NCBI RefSeq assembly: GCF_048263965.1
Contig: NZ_JBLXDO010000018.1
Span: 1 to 64,000 of the forward strand
From: Ferrimonas sp048263965
GTDB taxonomy: Bacteria; Pseudomonadota; Gammaproteobacteria; Enterobacterales; Shewanellaceae
Reading direction: 5' to 3'
DNA: 64,000 nucleotides
Shown: one piece after another, positions 1 to 8,191 of the stretch
Position numbering within the stretch: the first letter of the stretch is position 1
Layout of the letters: every line of letters begins with the position of its first letter
Notes under the pieces: generated by a model
The model's input: only the letters and a program-made list of their open reading frames with translations
Databases searched by the model: none
Told to the model about the DNA's origin: nothing
Translations under genes and position numbers: made by a program

Positions 1-37
1 GAGTGCGCTTACGCCTTGCTATTGTTGGCTTGCCCAT
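1..37 (-). CDS. N-terminal fragment of a basic protein, possibly IS3-type transposase OrfA
   Basis: Only the first 12 codons are visible, reading MGKPTIARRKRT. They follow a GGAG ribosome binding site about 8 nt upstream. The very basic start resembles the N-terminus of the helix-turn-helix OrfA of some IS3-family elements, but twelve residues cannot prove this. It could also be the start of another small DNA-binding protein. The frame continues beyond the left edge. Confidence 0.3.
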   Translation of the reverse strand, partial: MGKPTIARRKRT

Positions 38-77
38 AATAGGTCTCCAATGTGTAAACCTATTTCAGGACGGGACA
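1..77 (-). mobile_element. Possible end of an IS3-family insertion sequence, cut by the window edge
   Basis: Read on the minus strand, the segment begins TGTCCCGTCCTGAAATAGG at position 77. It then carries a good ribosome binding site (GGAG) and the start of an open frame at 37 that runs off the window. A terminus beginning with TG, with a reading frame starting about 40 bp inside, fits the IS3 family. The other terminal repeat and any target duplication lie outside the window, so the identification rests on resemblance only. Confidence 0.3.
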
Positions 78-86
78 GATAGGCAT

Positions 87-118
87 AAAAAAGCGCCAAC
101 TCTGCTGGCGCTTTTTTG
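87..118. terminator. Rho-independent terminator, bidirectional
   Basis: A perfect hairpin (AAGCGCCA / TGGCGCTT) is flanked by A and T tracts on both sides. It lies just downstream of the minus-strand flavoprotein gene ending at 129 and separates it from the possible IS edge. Confidence 0.85.
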
Positions 119-128
119 TGAGCCTGAG

Positions 129-1661
129 TCAGCGTTTGCGGGCGGAGCCCACACCGGCGTATCTCACTCCGGCGAGTTGGGCTACCTCCTTCTTCCAGCT
201 GCACAGATCTGCAGTCTCGAACTCGGCCAGGCTGTGGTGGCCGCAGGCCCGTGCCATCATCTGCATCAGCTGGGTAGAGGCGGTCAGGAACCGCGCCAGC
301 CGCTGGGCACCGTCGTCTACATCCAGGCGCTCCCGCAACTTGGGATCCTGGGTGGCGATGCCGGCGGGACAGAGGTTGGTGTTGCACATTCTGGCGCCTA
401 TACACCCCACTGCCTGAATGGCAGAGTTTGCCAGGGCGACGGCGTCGGCCCCCAGGGCCAGGGCTTTGATGAAGTCTGGTGCAGTGCGCAGTCCGCCGGT
501 GATGATCAGCGATACATCGCTGGCACCGCACTGATCCAGGTAGCGGCGGGCACGGGGCAGCGCCGCCAGGGTGGGTACCGAGATGTGGTCCCGGAACAGG
601 GCGGGGGCAGCGCCGGTTCCACCACCTCGGCCATCAAGGATCACATAGTCGGCGCCCGCGGCCAGGGCAAACTCGATGTCCGCCTCGATGTGGTTGGCGG
701 AGAGTTTAAAGCCGACGGGTATGCCACCGGTGATGTTGCGAATGCGCTCGGCGAAATCCGCAAACTGGCTGGCGGTGTGCAGCTTGTCGAAACTCGCCGG
801 AGAGATGGCATCCTGGCCTGAAGTTAATCCCCGGACTTCGGCAATCTTGTCGGTGACCTTCACCGCTGGCAGGTGGCCGCCTATGCCGGTTTTCGCGGCC
901 TGGCCCCCTTTAAAATGAAACGCCTGGGCCAATTTCACCTTCTCTTCGGTGTAGCCAAACTGGGCCGATGCCATCTCGTAAAGGTAGCGACTGTTGGCCG
1001 CTTGCTCTTCTGGCAGCATGCCCCCCTCACCGGAGCAGATGGCGGTTCCCACCAACTCGGCTCCCTTGGCCAGAGCAACTTTGGCCTCTTGAGACAGTGA
1101 GCCAAAACTCATGTCGCTGACCAGCAATGGGATGGCCAGCTGCAGGGGCTTTTCCGCCCTGGGACCAATTATGGTTTCGGTGGTGACCCGGACCTCCTCA
1201 TCCAGGGGACGCTTGGCCAACTGAGCGGTGAGAATCTGCAGGTCATCCCATTGGGGCAGCTGGGTTCGAGGGACGCCCATGGCCACCATCTCGCCGTGGC
1301 TGCCCGACAGCCCGTCTCTGGCCAGCTTGTGAATCGCCTCCACATAGGGCTCTTCCGGCGTCGCTTTGGCTTCGGGGCCTTGCGGCTGGTTCAGGTGGAG
1401 GGGGCGGCCGACCTTGGTGGCATCGAGTTTGGCGTGGCTGCCGTCGCAGAAGGGCTTATTGCCAGACTGTTTGCACTGACACAGGAAGGCGTCCTGATCC
1501 ATCTCGGCGGTGAAGGGAATGGGGGTCAGGCCGGTGCCACGGTGGGACCCATCGCAGAATGGCTGGTTCTTTGAGCGGCCACAGGCGCAGTAATAGTACT
1601 CTTTTCCTTTCTCCAGACTGACTTTTTTCGGTTTGATGTCGGCGACGATGGGTTTGGTCAT
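129..1661 (-). CDS. CDGSH iron-sulfur / FMN-binding glutamate synthase-like protein
   Basis: This 510-residue protein has two CDGSH-type iron-sulfur motifs at residues 25-40 and 61-76, both with the C-x-C...CDGSH pattern. A glutamate-synthase large-subunit-like FMN barrel follows from about residue 110. The barrel keeps the cluster motif CIGARMCNTNLC and the GGGTGAAPALFRDH loop. It lacks the N-terminal glutaminase domain of GltB, so it is probably an FMN/Fe-S oxidoreductase of unknown substrate rather than a full glutamate synthase. An AAGGAGAG site precedes the ATG. The diguanylate cyclase gene lies 68 nt upstream on the same strand and may be cotranscribed. The family assignment is firm; the reaction is not known. 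Confidence 0.85.
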   Translation of the reverse strand: MTKPIVADIKPKKVSLEKGKEYYYCACGRSKNQPFCDGSHRGTGLTPIPFTAEMDQDAFLCQCKQSGNKPFCDGSHAKLDATKVGRPLHLNQPQGPEAKATPEEPYVEAIHKLARDGLSGSHGEMVAMGVPRTQLPQWDDLQILTAQLAKRPLDEEVRVTTETIIGPRAEKPLQLAIPLLVSDMSFGSLSQEAKVALAKGAELVGTAICSGEGGMLPEEQAANSRYLYEMASAQFGYTEEKVKLAQAFHFKGGQAAKTGIGGHLPAVKVTDKIAEVRGLTSGQDAISPASFDKLHTASQFADFAERIRNITGGIPVGFKLSANHIEADIEFALAAGADYVILDGRGGGTGAAPALFRDHISVPTLAALPRARRYLDQCGASDVSLIITGGLRTAPDFIKALALGADAVALANSAIQAVGCIGARMCNTNLCPAGIATQDPKLRERLDVDDGAQRLARFLTASTQLMQMMARACGHHSLAEFETADLCSWKKEVAQLAGVRYAGVGSARKR

Positions 1662-1729
1662 CCGCGGCTCTCCTTGATGCAGGGTGAACCCTTAGAGAAC
1701 TAGGACAGTATTGTGGGATTGGCAAGGGA

Positions 1730-2737
1730 TCAGCTGGCCAGCATCACTCTGTTGCGTCCAAGGTTCTTGGCCTGGTACAGGTGTTTATCTGCCCGGTTAA
1801 GCAATTGCTGCAGGTCATCGGCCTGGGTCACCAGGACAACACCAATGCTGACAGATAGGTTGATGACTCGCCCCTGGTAAATGAAAGCATGATGGTCAAA
1901 ACCCTGACGTAGGCGTTCAGCCTGTGCCAGTGCCTGCTCCTCGGCATCACTGGAAAGCAAAATACAGAACTCTTCACCACCGATGCGAAAAACCTCGCCA
2001 CCCTCGGCATACACTTGACGCATCAGGGCACCACTTTGGCGCAGCATCTCATCGCCGGTGTCGTGACCGAAGCGATCGTTGATCCGCTTGAAGTAATCAA
2101 GATCGGCCACCAGCAGGGCAAAGGGTATTCCGGAGCATTCCAGACGCTGCCGATACTCGCGGTAGGATTGGCTCAGGGCATGGCGGTTGTAACACCCGGT
2201 CAGGGCATCGCGCATCGCCATGTCACAGAGCAGTTGAGCACTCTTCTCCCGGTTGGCTTCATACACATGGGCCAGTGCCCAGATGCACAGGTAGGCCAGT
2301 ACCAGGTTAATCAGCAGCAAAGAGAGGGGCAGGGTGTTGCCAGGGTGCACCATCAGGGTGATAACCGCGGCAGACAAAGTTAATCCGGTGGCCAACACGC
2401 CTTGGCGTCTTCCCAGGATGACGTAATGCACCAGGGGGAAAAACAGGAACCAGGCGAAGATCGCTTCAGAGACCGGCTTGGCGAATACGGCGATCACCGC
2501 CAGAGCGACGGCACAAGAGACATAGGCAAAGCGCAACAGCCCAAGATCATGATGGGTGCGGCTGTATTGCAGCAGGGCTACCGAGCCGACAGAAAACACC
2601 AGCTCCAGGCCGGCGAGCATGTAATTGGCACTGATAAAGAGATTGGCCAGGGCAACAGCAAAGGTTGCCAATGCCAAAGCCAGGCACAGTCCTTGAAAGA
2701 CGCGCAGTCGCAGTGTTTGTGTATGAGCCAGATCCAT
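1730..2737 (-). CDS. Membrane-anchored diguanylate cyclase (GGDEF domain)
   Basis: The 335-residue protein should make cyclic di-GMP from two GTP at the inner membrane. Residues 1 to about 160 contain five or six hydrophobic segments and no recognised sensor domain. A GGDEF domain follows, with DALTGCYNRHAL near 177-188, DLDYFKRIND near 212-221 and the active-site GGEEF at 253-257, so it is predicted to be active. The RxxD product-inhibition site normally found just before GGEEF is absent, which suggests no feedback through that site. An AGGAG sequence lies five nt before the ATG. The signal sensed is unknown. Confidence 0.92.
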   Translation of the reverse strand: MDLAHTQTLRLRVFQGLCLALALATFAVALANLFISANYMLAGLELVFSVGSVALLQYSRTHHDLGLLRFAYVSCAVALAVIAVFAKPVSEAIFAWFLFFPLVHYVILGRRQGVLATGLTLSAAVITLMVHPGNTLPLSLLLINLVLAYLCIWALAHVYEANREKSAQLLCDMAMRDALTGCYNRHALSQSYREYRQRLECSGIPFALLVADLDYFKRINDRFGHDTGDEMLRQSGALMRQVYAEGGEVFRIGGEEFCILLSSDAEEQALAQAERLRQGFDHHAFIYQGRVINLSVSIGVVLVTQADDLQQLLNRADKHLYQAKNLGRNRVMLAS

Positions 2738-2998
2738 CTTAACTCCTGTTTTACTGCTCTTTCCTGAGCAGCACTAAGATATGCTCTAACAAACACTGAC
2801 CAAATTCAATGCTGGCAGAGGATGGAACGGAGACATTCATTGTTGCTTTCTTCAGCGCTGGTCCGACCATAATTCGAAAAGTTGGGCCTTTGTCATACTG
2901 TTTAAAATAAATTGATTTGAATCAGTTGTTTGTATGTGGTTTTATGAACCACATTAGAAAAATTCCGATTAAGGTGCCCACCGCACCGGAGACGACCC

Positions 2999-4849
2999 TT
3001 GATACCCGCTGATCCCCACCTCTCTGCGCTTCCCTTTGTTATTGGTGTGTCCGGACACCGAAATCTTGCTCCAGAAAGAGAACAGGAAACCAAGATGCAT
3101 ATCCGAGGGGCTCTCAGCTATTGGTTGGAGCAACTGGATGAGGTGACCCCGCTGTGGGTGTTGACCGGGCTGGCAGCCGGGGCGGATACCTGGGTGGCGG
3201 AAGTGGCCCTGGAGATGAAGCAGCAGCCCGGCGGACAACGTATCCGGGTGAAGGGGTGCCTGCCCATGCCCCTGGCCCATTACCGGCAGGATTTCGACCA
3301 ACTGGGATACGCCCCGGATGCGGTTGTCCGCCTGGACTCTCTGGTGGAGACACTCCAGCAGCAGGGAGAAGAGATGCTGGTGGTGCCAAGCCACCTGTCT
3401 GATGAGCAGCAGACCTTTGCTTACTCCGACAGCCATTACGGTGATGAGCGCAATACTCTCTATCTGAATCAAAGCCTGTTTGTCGCCAAGTACGCCAACG
3501 TGCTGCTGGCGCTGTGGGACGGGCAGCCTGCCAGAGGCTCAGGCGGTACCGCCGATGCGGTGGCGTATAAGTTGGGCCTGCCACCTGTGTGGCCTCTGGG
3601 TGAAGCTAACCCAGCGCTGGAGCCTGTGTCCCAATTCGATGGTCAGATGGGGGGGGTGGTGCATCAGTTGCCACTGACTCGAGTCGGGGGCGAGCCTGTT
3701 ATCACGCCAGAGTTTTGCGCCTTAAAGGTGGAGGGCCTCACGGGCGAGGCGCCCGCCTTTGGACACCTCTGGATCAGTCAGCATGACAATGGCATGGGGG
3801 AGGGCTCATGTAGTGAATTTCTTTCCGCCGAGCTGTCACGTCTGTTGATGGACTTAAACCAATACAACGCTCTGCCGGTGCCCGAGGTGGCCAACCCCTA
3901 TCCGGCTGCTGGGCTGGCGCAGACTCAACCGATTTTCCTGCGAGCCGATGGCATCGCCCTGGAGCGGCAGTCTCGATACCGTCGTACCGTTCAGCGCTTC
4001 TTTATCTCAGCCCTGCTGGTGCTCGCCCTTTATGAGATTGTGTCCAACTTCCTCGATGGCGATATGGGGGCCTGGATCTTTGCCGGGATGCTCGGAGGCC
4101 TGCTCTACTGCGCCGTGCTGGTTAAGCAGGCCGCGCGCAATGAACTTAAGTGGAAGTATCAGCTGGCCCGTGGCATCGCCGAAGGGATGCGCATTCGTGG
4201 CTTCCTGAACCTGTCCGCCGTGCCTCCCAAAGCGGCGCCGCTGATCCCCAGACGCTTCAGGCAGCATCTTCCTTTGCTCAACCATGCCATCGCCATCGCC
4301 GAACTGGACTGGTGGCGGGCGCCCACCGCCTTCGTTGCCGAAGCCACCCGGGCTTCGTGGATCCAGGACCAACGCAACTTCCTCAGTGCAAGGCTAAGTC
4401 AGGAGGGGGTGGGCAAACTCAAATGGAGCGAGCGATTCTACAAACGCCCCCTCTACGCCGCCGAAGTGTGTCAGAAGTGGGCCAAAAGCCTGTTTAACGG
4501 CAGCATCGTCTTTGCCCTGGCGCTGTTTATGGTGGTGGTGCTGCAGTATGTGCTGGGCAATCCGGTGTTTGCCGACAGTAAAGATTACCTGATGCTGGGG
4601 CTGCAATACGCCTTGATGGCCGCCGGTGCCATCGCCCTGTGGAGCGAACTGGCCGGTTATGAGACCACCGCCGAAGGCTACCGCAGCATGGACCAGCTTT
4701 ATCAGCGGGCCGATGGCCTGCTCAGTGGTGAGATGAACCCCGCCAAAGAGGCGATGCTGACGGAGCTGGCCCGGGAGGCGATGTTTGAACACGTCACCTG
4801 GCACAACGCCGAAGCAGAAAACGACTTAAAACAGAAACAACAACCTTGA
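2999..4849 (+). CDS. SLOG-like nucleotide-sensor protein with four C-terminal membrane segments
   Basis: First gene of a three-gene operon; 616 residues. Residues 12-200 look like a SLOG/LOG Rossmann domain: IGVSGHRNL at 15-23, LTGLAAGADTWVAE at 55-68 and ALWDGQPARGSGGTADAV at 171-188, the last matching the GxGGT nucleotide-binding loop. Hydrophobic segments lie at about 333-350, 357-375, 501-520 and 531-550. Two 2TM units behind a SLOG domain resemble the SLATT modules that pair with SLOG in bacterial conflict systems; that match is inferred. Translation apparently starts at a TTG behind GGAG (8 nt), because no ATG precedes the first motif. The next gene begins 15 nt after the stop. The ligand is unknown. 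Confidence 0.75.
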   Translation: MIPADPHLSALPFVIGVSGHRNLAPEREQETKMHIRGALSYWLEQLDEVTPLWVLTGLAAGADTWVAEVALEMKQQPGGQRIRVKGCLPMPLAHYRQDFDQLGYAPDAVVRLDSLVETLQQQGEEMLVVPSHLSDEQQTFAYSDSHYGDERNTLYLNQSLFVAKYANVLLALWDGQPARGSGGTADAVAYKLGLPPVWPLGEANPALEPVSQFDGQMGGVVHQLPLTRVGGEPVITPEFCALKVEGLTGEAPAFGHLWISQHDNGMGEGSCSEFLSAELSRLLMDLNQYNALPVPEVANPYPAAGLAQTQPIFLRADGIALERQSRYRRTVQRFFISALLVLALYEIVSNFLDGDMGAWIFAGMLGGLLYCAVLVKQAARNELKWKYQLARGIAEGMRIRGFLNLSAVPPKAAPLIPRRFRQHLPLLNHAIAIAELDWWRAPTAFVAEATRASWIQDQRNFLSARLSQEGVGKLKWSERFYKRPLYAAEVCQKWAKSLFNGSIVFALALFMVVVLQYVLGNPVFADSKDYLMLGLQYALMAAGAIALWSELAGYETTAEGYRSMDQLYQRADGLLSGEMNPAKEAMLTELAREAMFEHVTWHNAEAENDLKQKQQP

Positions 4850-4864
4850 GATGGATGAAGATTG

Positions 4865-7150
4865 ATGAGTAAGCAAAGCCGTTGCGAAACCCTGACCGAC
4901 AACGAGCTGGAACAGGGCTTGCTGAAGGATACCAAACTGGACAGAAAGTACCGGGTAGAGTGGGGCCAGGGGCCTGACTACACCCTGATCTGTGACGATG
5001 AGGATACCCGTAAGCCCTATCAGCGCCACTCAGGGGACGTAATTGCCCTGATGCCCCTGCGTAAGATGGACCGGACCTTTGTTAGCGTCGGCCTGGACCA
5101 CAACATCTGCGTATCCTCCTTCAACGGTCGTCAGCAGCACCTGCTCACCGGCCATGACGACCGCATCATTGGTTTGATTGAGCTGGACAAGGGTAAGCTG
5201 CTCAGTGTTGCCAAGGACAACACGGTTCGGGTCTGGGATCTGTTTGTAGGTCGTGAGCTGTCGGTCATGGAAGCGGAAGTGGCCGAACTCAGCTGCATCA
5301 AGCTGTTCTCCAACTCCGAAAAGCTGGCCATCACCGAGCCCAAGGATGTCACCATCTGGTCCTTTACCGGCGAGAAGGTGGCGGTGATGCAGGGACTGAA
5401 GTCTGCCATCAATGAGGTGTTCACCCTGGATGACGGCAGCTGGTTGATCAAGACCGAGAAGAATCCGCCCAGCATCTGGTCTGCCACCGGCAAGTTCCTC
5501 CATCAGTTCAGATTCGACTTCAGTTTCGAGGAAGACCTGGCCGAGCTGGATGGCAACCGCCTGCTGCTTCGTCGTGATACCAGCATCAGCCTCTGGTCTA
5601 CCGAGGGCGAGTTGCTCAGCAGCCACGAAGCGGACGACGACCTGGTGGCGGCCTTCAATACCCTGAAAAAGGGCCAGCGTGACAGCCGCAATCATATGGC
5701 GGACCACCCTGAGATCATCGATTACCCTCACCTGAGAAACCCGCTGCACCTGCCACACTCCCGCTTTAATGCCCGCGAGGAGATCGAGTCGCAGGACCTC
5801 AAGCTGAGCGGCGAGCGCAAGATGTTCTGGGACTTCTTCAACCGCCCCCTGTTTGAGCCGGTTAAGACCGCCATGAAGGGCACCATCGCTTCGGCTCGTC
5901 GTCAGCTTCGCAAGTTGGATGAGAAGCAGCAGGCCACCGCCGAAGAGCGCGACCTGGCTGAGCGCAAGCGCAATGGCGCCGCTCGTTGGAGCTGGTTGTT
6001 CCTGATTCTAACCCTGGCACTGGCCGGCACCGGTTACCTGGCCTTTATCGGCAACACTCTGGTGATGGATCTGGCCCGTCAGGTGGTAACTGAGCAACTG
6101 GATGCCGCCAGGCTGGCGGGTAAACGCGATTTCTATCTGGTGGTGGCGGTCCTCTTCGGTGCCGCCGCTGGTGTGATGCTGCTGCTGGGTCTGATTCTGT
6201 TTGGCCGCAACCGCAAACACCGTGGTCGTCAGTTGCAGCTGGAGGAGAACCTGGCGGTTCAGGCGGTGATTGCCCCTGCCTATCACTCCATGATCAAGCG
6301 CATCAAAGCTTATCGCCGCAATCTGCTAAGCCAGATCCCGATCTTCTCCGACAACGAACTGTTTGCCGGTCGCAAGGTGGCTGAAGTGATCAATCACCAG
6401 ATTGACAACACCCTGAAGCAGATGGCGATGGACGAGTGTGGCCTGGAGAAGAAGGAGATTATCTACACCGACCATGAAGCCATCGTTCTGGCGGACTGGG
6501 CGCTGATTCAGGATGACGATAAACGTCGTCAGGTGAAATCCAAGCTGAACTTGAGCAATGAGCTGAGTTTCTGGACCGGTGCCGACAAGCAGATACTGTT
6601 TGCGGTGCAGTACGTTCAGTACATCTTCCTCACCGAAGATAAGGTGGATGTGTTCACCACCTATTACGACTTCATCGCCGGCAAGTGCATCGGTAAAGAG
6701 GCCAACGCCTTCTACTACAAGGATGTCACCAACGTAGCTAAGAGGGATGTGGACCGCAGCAACGGCTACAACGCCGACAATGGCTCCATCTCCGCCACCG
6801 AGATCACCCTGTCCGTGGCCAGTGGCGAGCGCATCCGCCTGACCATCCTCAACGAGGACAGCGTCAGCTCCATGGCCAACGACGCCAAAGACAACGAGAG
6901 CACCTCCATCGAAGTGCGTATCGAGCAGCTGGAGCAGGATCGTCGTGAGATCCTGGAAGACACCGAAATGGATGAGGAGGAGCGGGAAGAGGAGCTGGCA
7001 ATGATCGACGCTCACATGACCGATCTCCACAACCAGGACGTAGTTCAGGACACCACCGCATCGTCCACCAAGGCGGAGGAGACGGTGCGCAACATCCGTA
7101 AACAGCTGCATGACCACAAGCAGCACGGCCGTAGTGAGGTGAAGATCTAA
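4865..7150 (+). CDS. WD40-repeat-like protein with two membrane segments and a C-terminal coiled coil
   Basis: Second gene of the SLOG/WD40/TIR operon, about 761 residues. The N-terminal 240 residues contain irregular WD40-type blades, such as VSVGLDHNICVSSFNG, LLSVAKDNTVRVWDL and repeated 'xIWS.TG' units, typical of a partner-binding propeller. A charged helical stretch leads to two hydrophobic segments near residues 375-395 and 423-446. The rest is predicted cytoplasmic, with a basic Y/R-rich stretch, an uncharacterised domain and an acidic coiled coil around 680-720 ending close to the C-terminus. No catalytic motif was recognised, so a scaffold or receptor role is inferred. The ATG at 4865 directly follows an in-frame TTG. 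The stop overlaps the next start by one nucleotide (TAATG), so the TIR gene is translationally coupled. Confidence 0.75.
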   Translation: MSKQSRCETLTDNELEQGLLKDTKLDRKYRVEWGQGPDYTLICDDEDTRKPYQRHSGDVIALMPLRKMDRTFVSVGLDHNICVSSFNGRQQHLLTGHDDRIIGLIELDKGKLLSVAKDNTVRVWDLFVGRELSVMEAEVAELSCIKLFSNSEKLAITEPKDVTIWSFTGEKVAVMQGLKSAINEVFTLDDGSWLIKTEKNPPSIWSATGKFLHQFRFDFSFEEDLAELDGNRLLLRRDTSISLWSTEGELLSSHEADDDLVAAFNTLKKGQRDSRNHMADHPEIIDYPHLRNPLHLPHSRFNAREEIESQDLKLSGERKMFWDFFNRPLFEPVKTAMKGTIASARRQLRKLDEKQQATAEERDLAERKRNGAARWSWLFLILTLALAGTGYLAFIGNTLVMDLARQVVTEQLDAARLAGKRDFYLVVAVLFGAAAGVMLLLGLILFGRNRKHRGRQLQLEENLAVQAVIAPAYHSMIKRIKAYRRNLLSQIPIFSDNELFAGRKVAEVINHQIDNTLKQMAMDECGLEKKEIIYTDHEAIVLADWALIQDDDKRRQVKSKLNLSNELSFWTGADKQILFAVQYVQYIFLTEDKVDVFTTYYDFIAGKCIGKEANAFYYKDVTNVAKRDVDRSNGYNADNGSISATEITLSVASGERIRLTILNEDSVSSMANDAKDNESTSIEVRIEQLEQDRREILEDTEMDEEEREEELAMIDAHMTDLHNQDVVQDTTASSTKAEETVRNIRKQLHDHKQHGRSEVKI

Positions 7151-8016
7151 TGCGACTCTTCCTGAGCTACTCCAGCCGGGACTTTCCTCTGGCCTCTGCC
7201 ATAGTGCAGGGGCTGGATGCCTTGGGTCATTCGGTCTGGTTTGCCCCCGAACAGATTGGCGCCAGCCGCTGCTTCGCCACCGAGATCAGCGCCGCCATGA
7301 AGGAGGCAGAGGTGCTGCTTCTGCTGGCCAGCCGTAACTCAATCGGCGATGCAGCCCATCCAGGCTCTGCCGAGGTGATGACCGAGATTAAGATGGCCCG
7401 GGAGAAGAAGATCCCGGTGGTGCCCCTTAAGGTGGATGCCAGTCTGGAGTGTGGCGGTGCCGAAGGGTTTGATTATCTGCTGAAGAACTTCCAGTGGCTG
7501 GACCTGGAGTCGATGTTGGCCATGGAGGATCACAACGCCATCGCCAAGCTTATCGACGCGGCCCTAATCACCGGCGCCAGCGCCGACACTCAGCTGTTTG
7601 ATCACCAGCTCATGGAAGTGGAAAAGCTGCTGCGGGACAAGCACTGGCAGAAAGCCAAGGCGCTGCTTGAGGCTCTGGTGATGCCTGCGGATCTGCGCCA
7701 GCAGCAGGAGCTGCTGAAGCTGGTGGCTTTGCTGCAGTCCAGGCCCATTAAGAGCCTGTCCAAGCAGCAGGCGGATTGGTTAGTGGGCAGGTTGACTGCT
7801 CTGGCTCAGGGAGAGCATGCATCAGTGGCTCTGTATATGTTGGCGCTGATCTCCCAGGGCTTCTACCAGGCCAATGCCATTGCCGATGCCACGCCAGGAG
7901 TGGCTAACCTGAAGCAGCAGGCCCAGCCTTTGGGTCGGCTTAAAGCCAAGTACATCAAGATGACCGACGCCATACTGGCTGACAGCACCGCCTTTGCCAC
8001 CAACTGGCGTTACTGA
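7150..8016 (+). CDS. TIR-domain protein, last gene of the SLOG/WD40/TIR operon
   Basis: The first 100-130 of 288 residues form a TIR domain. It starts with the hallmark FLSYSSRD at residues 4-11, then HSVWFAPEQIGAS near 27-39, and VMTEIKMAREKKIPVVPL near 76-93, where Glu79 is placed like the catalytic glutamate of TIR NADases. The remaining 160 residues are helical, TPR-like in appearance, with no assigned domain. Bacterial TIR proteins act as NAD-consuming effectors, producers of signal nucleotides, or adaptors; the sequence alone does not decide which. Its ATG overlaps the upstream stop codon, so its dose is tied to the WD40 protein. A strong terminator follows. Confidence 0.85.
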   Translation: MRLFLSYSSRDFPLASAIVQGLDALGHSVWFAPEQIGASRCFATEISAAMKEAEVLLLLASRNSIGDAAHPGSAEVMTEIKMAREKKIPVVPLKVDASLECGGAEGFDYLLKNFQWLDLESMLAMEDHNAIAKLIDAALITGASADTQLFDHQLMEVEKLLRDKHWQKAKALLEALVMPADLRQQQELLKLVALLQSRPIKSLSKQQADWLVGRLTALAQGEHASVALYMLALISQGFYQANAIADATPGVANLKQQAQPLGRLKAKYIKMTDAILADSTAFATNWRY

Positions 8017-8034
8017 TCGGCATGCAACATTACA

Positions 8035-8058
8035 GGGCTCCTTCGGGAGCCCTTTTTT
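8035..8058 (+). terminator. Rho-independent terminator after the TIR gene
   Basis: GGGCTCC-TTCG-GGAGCCC followed by six T marks the end of the SLOG/WD40/TIR operon, 18 nt after its last stop codon. Confidence 0.9.
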
Positions 8059-8191
8059 ATGGCTTTACACTGGAACGCATTGTGTACGCCAATCGAAACA
8101 CCCCGGTTGTTGAAATTGTGTTGCTAAGGGGGCAGGGTTAACCAATAACAAGGAGCCTGCCAACGAGCGGGCAGAAAAGGAAGGAAGCGCC

